Source: Galdieria partita
Taxonomy: Eukaryota > Rhodophyta > Bangiophyceae > Galdieriales > Galdieriaceae
Assembly (NCBI GenBank): GCA_025991245.1
Contig: BQMJ01000007.1
Location: 186,001-250,000, forward strand
Reading direction: 5' to 3'
Length of the DNA: 64,000 bases
Part shown: positions 63,229 to 64,000 of the stretch, in pieces
Layout: each line of letters begins with the position of its first letter
Position numbering within the stretch: position 1 is the first letter of the stretch
The notes under the pieces: model-generated
What the model saw: only the letters and a program-made list of their open reading frames with translations
Told to the model about the DNA's origin: nothing
Database searches by the model: none
Translations under genes and position numbers: made by a program

Positions 63229-64000
63229 TCAGCCATGTAATAAATTTTCATCGTTCCATAAGCGAATAGTTCCATCATCAGAACCTGAAGCAAAACTATC
63301 ACCCAAAGGAGAAAATCGAACACACCAAACTGGTCCATGATGACCATGAAAAGTATGAAGCACTTGTTTGGTATTTCTGTCATAGAGTCTGATTTGCAGA
63401 TCTCGACCACTCACAACAACATAATTTCCTCTTAAACTAGCTGATTCCGAGTCATGTGGAATATCCATCGAATCTAATTTACACAATTGTTCCAAATCCC
63501 AAAACTGCAAACCATTTGCAGCTACCACTGTTGCTATCGAAGTTGACCCCGTGTTGGATACCTCTGCAGACTTGATATAACTAGTACCCAGCTCTAACTT
63601 TTCTACAGGCTTTCCAGAACGAATATCCCAAACTATAAGAAAAGGGTCATCCCCTCCACTTATTATTGAGTTGTGTCCACTGCCAAAAAATCGAGCAAAT
63701 CTAACGGTGCCCTTGTGTCCTTCCAAAACTGCAACAGGGTCTGTTTGCTCTCCTCCAGTCAAATCAAAAACGTTAAGAGTCTTCATATTACCCCCAACAA
63801 GTATTCTAGTACTTTCCTCAGAAAAAGATACCGCACGACAAATGTGAGACTGAGAATAGGTCCTCAAACAAAGACCATTGAGAGCATTCCATATCCTGCA
63901 GGTAAAGTCAGCTCCTCCAGTCACTGCTAAAGTGGCCGTATTGTTTAAGGAAGCAGTCCATACGGCACCTTTATGACCTGTAAAAGTTCCCAACCAATTT
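63229..64000 (-). CDS. STRAP: STRAP (unrip)-like WD40 protein, 5' part cut off
   Basis: The frame is open to the right edge. The last ~257 residues are visible, six or so WD repeats. It enters with LGTFTGHKGAVW..NNTATLAVTGGADFTCRIW and HKHIV-like SHICRAVSF. Further on are SGGDDPFLIVWDIRSGKPVEKLELG, then SLRGNYVVVSGRDLQIRLYD, GHHGPVWCVRFSPLGDSFASGSDDGTIRLW, and the stop. This order and the final RFSP..SGSDDGTIRLW match STRAP, which escorts the SMN complex and other RNP assembly steps and inhibits TGF-beta receptor signalling in animals. In an alga the RNP role is more likely. The start lies outside the window. Confidence 0.85.
   Translation of the reverse strand, partial: NWLGTFTGHKGAVWTASLNNTATLAVTGGADFTCRIWNALNGLCLRTYSQSHICRAVSFSEESTRILVGGNMKTLNVFDLTGGEQTDPVAVLEGHKGTVRFARFFGSGHNSIISGGDDPFLIVWDIRSGKPVEKLELGTSYIKSAEVSNTGSTSIATVVAANGLQFWDLEQLCKLDSMDIPHDSESASLRGNYVVVSGRDLQIRLYDRNTKQVLHTFHGHHGPVWCVRFSPLGDSFASGSDDGTIRLWNDENLLHG

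Overview
The window is nuclear DNA of a unicellular red alga of the Cyanidiophyceae, most likely a Galdieria (G. sulphuraria-like). This is inferred from four things. Genes are packed tightly on both strands and interrupted by many very short introns: I rebuilt 58, of 45 to 64 nt, and all but two are GT-AG. Base composition is moderately AT-rich, unlike the GC-rich, almost intronless Cyanidioschyzon. The gene set is of the plant/alga type (fused DHFR-TS, thylakoid bestrophin-like channel, CCT-domain and SHAQKYF-type MYB regulators, plant-type NAD kinase). The rest are eukaryotic housekeeping genes. I see no transposon, LTR element, virus-like element, CRISPR array, rRNA or tRNA gene.

Layout. 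1-7.2 kb (all minus): 5' part of a C2HC zinc-finger gene, a 1657-residue FUSC/ArAE-type membrane protein, and a pinin homologue with a C-terminal SAP motif. 7.8-13.2 kb (plus): secreted pepsin-like protease, DHFR-TS in eight exons, replication factor C subunit RFC4. 13.3-16.7 kb (minus): TDRD3/RMI1-like OB-fold protein and a long-chain acyl-CoA synthetase. 17.2-20.5 kb: a 100-residue WW protein (plus), a 12-exon MBOAT lysophospholipid acyltransferase (minus), and TMCO1 (plus). 20.5-29.4 kb (minus): alanyl-tRNA synthetase, DHX37-type helicase, EBP sterol isomerase, CCT-domain protein. 29.6-32.7 kb (plus): RtcB RNA ligase and a P/U-type cyclin. 32.8-35.4 kb (minus): INTS11-like nuclease and VCCN1-like chloride channel. 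35.4-37.2 kb is the only large stretch without a recognisable gene. 37.2-43.7 kb: three proteins I do not recognise, and NAD kinase. 43.9-48.3 kb (minus): CCT5 and a SPATA20/YyaL-type protein. 48.7-51.8 kb (plus): DCAF13/Sof1 and mitochondrial processing peptidase alpha. 51.9-57.7 kb (minus): ARL8 and TAF1. 57.9-60.8 kb: MYB-related factor (plus), mitoribosomal mS38 (minus), mRNA guanylyltransferase (plus). 60.8-64 kb (minus): TSR1 and the 3' part of STRAP.

Functionally this is mostly core machinery: ribosome assembly (DHX37, DCAF13, TSR1, mS38), RNA processing (pinin, RtcB, INTS11, capping enzyme, STRAP), transcription initiation (TAF1), DNA replication and nucleotide supply (RFC4, DHFR-TS), lipid and sterol metabolism (acyl-CoA synthetase, MBOAT, EBP), and organelle proteins (MPP alpha, VCCN1, mS38). 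The genes are not organised as a pathway cluster. The striking feature is compactness: same-strand genes 6, 7 and 20 bp apart, convergent genes whose coding ends overlap by 9 and 19 bp or lie 4 bp apart, and divergent start codons 22 bp apart.

No single novel system stands out. The best leads are an alpha-type MPP that carries the zinc motif normally found only in the beta subunit, a pinin-SAP combination, a TAF1 with a degenerate bromodomain and no zinc knuckle, a short INTS11, two GC-AG introns, the ultra-tight gene junctions, and a 1.8-kb region with no recognisable gene. Exon structures were worked out by hand from reading frame, splice consensus and family similarity. Boundaries are generally good to the base because phases close, but no transcript evidence was available.
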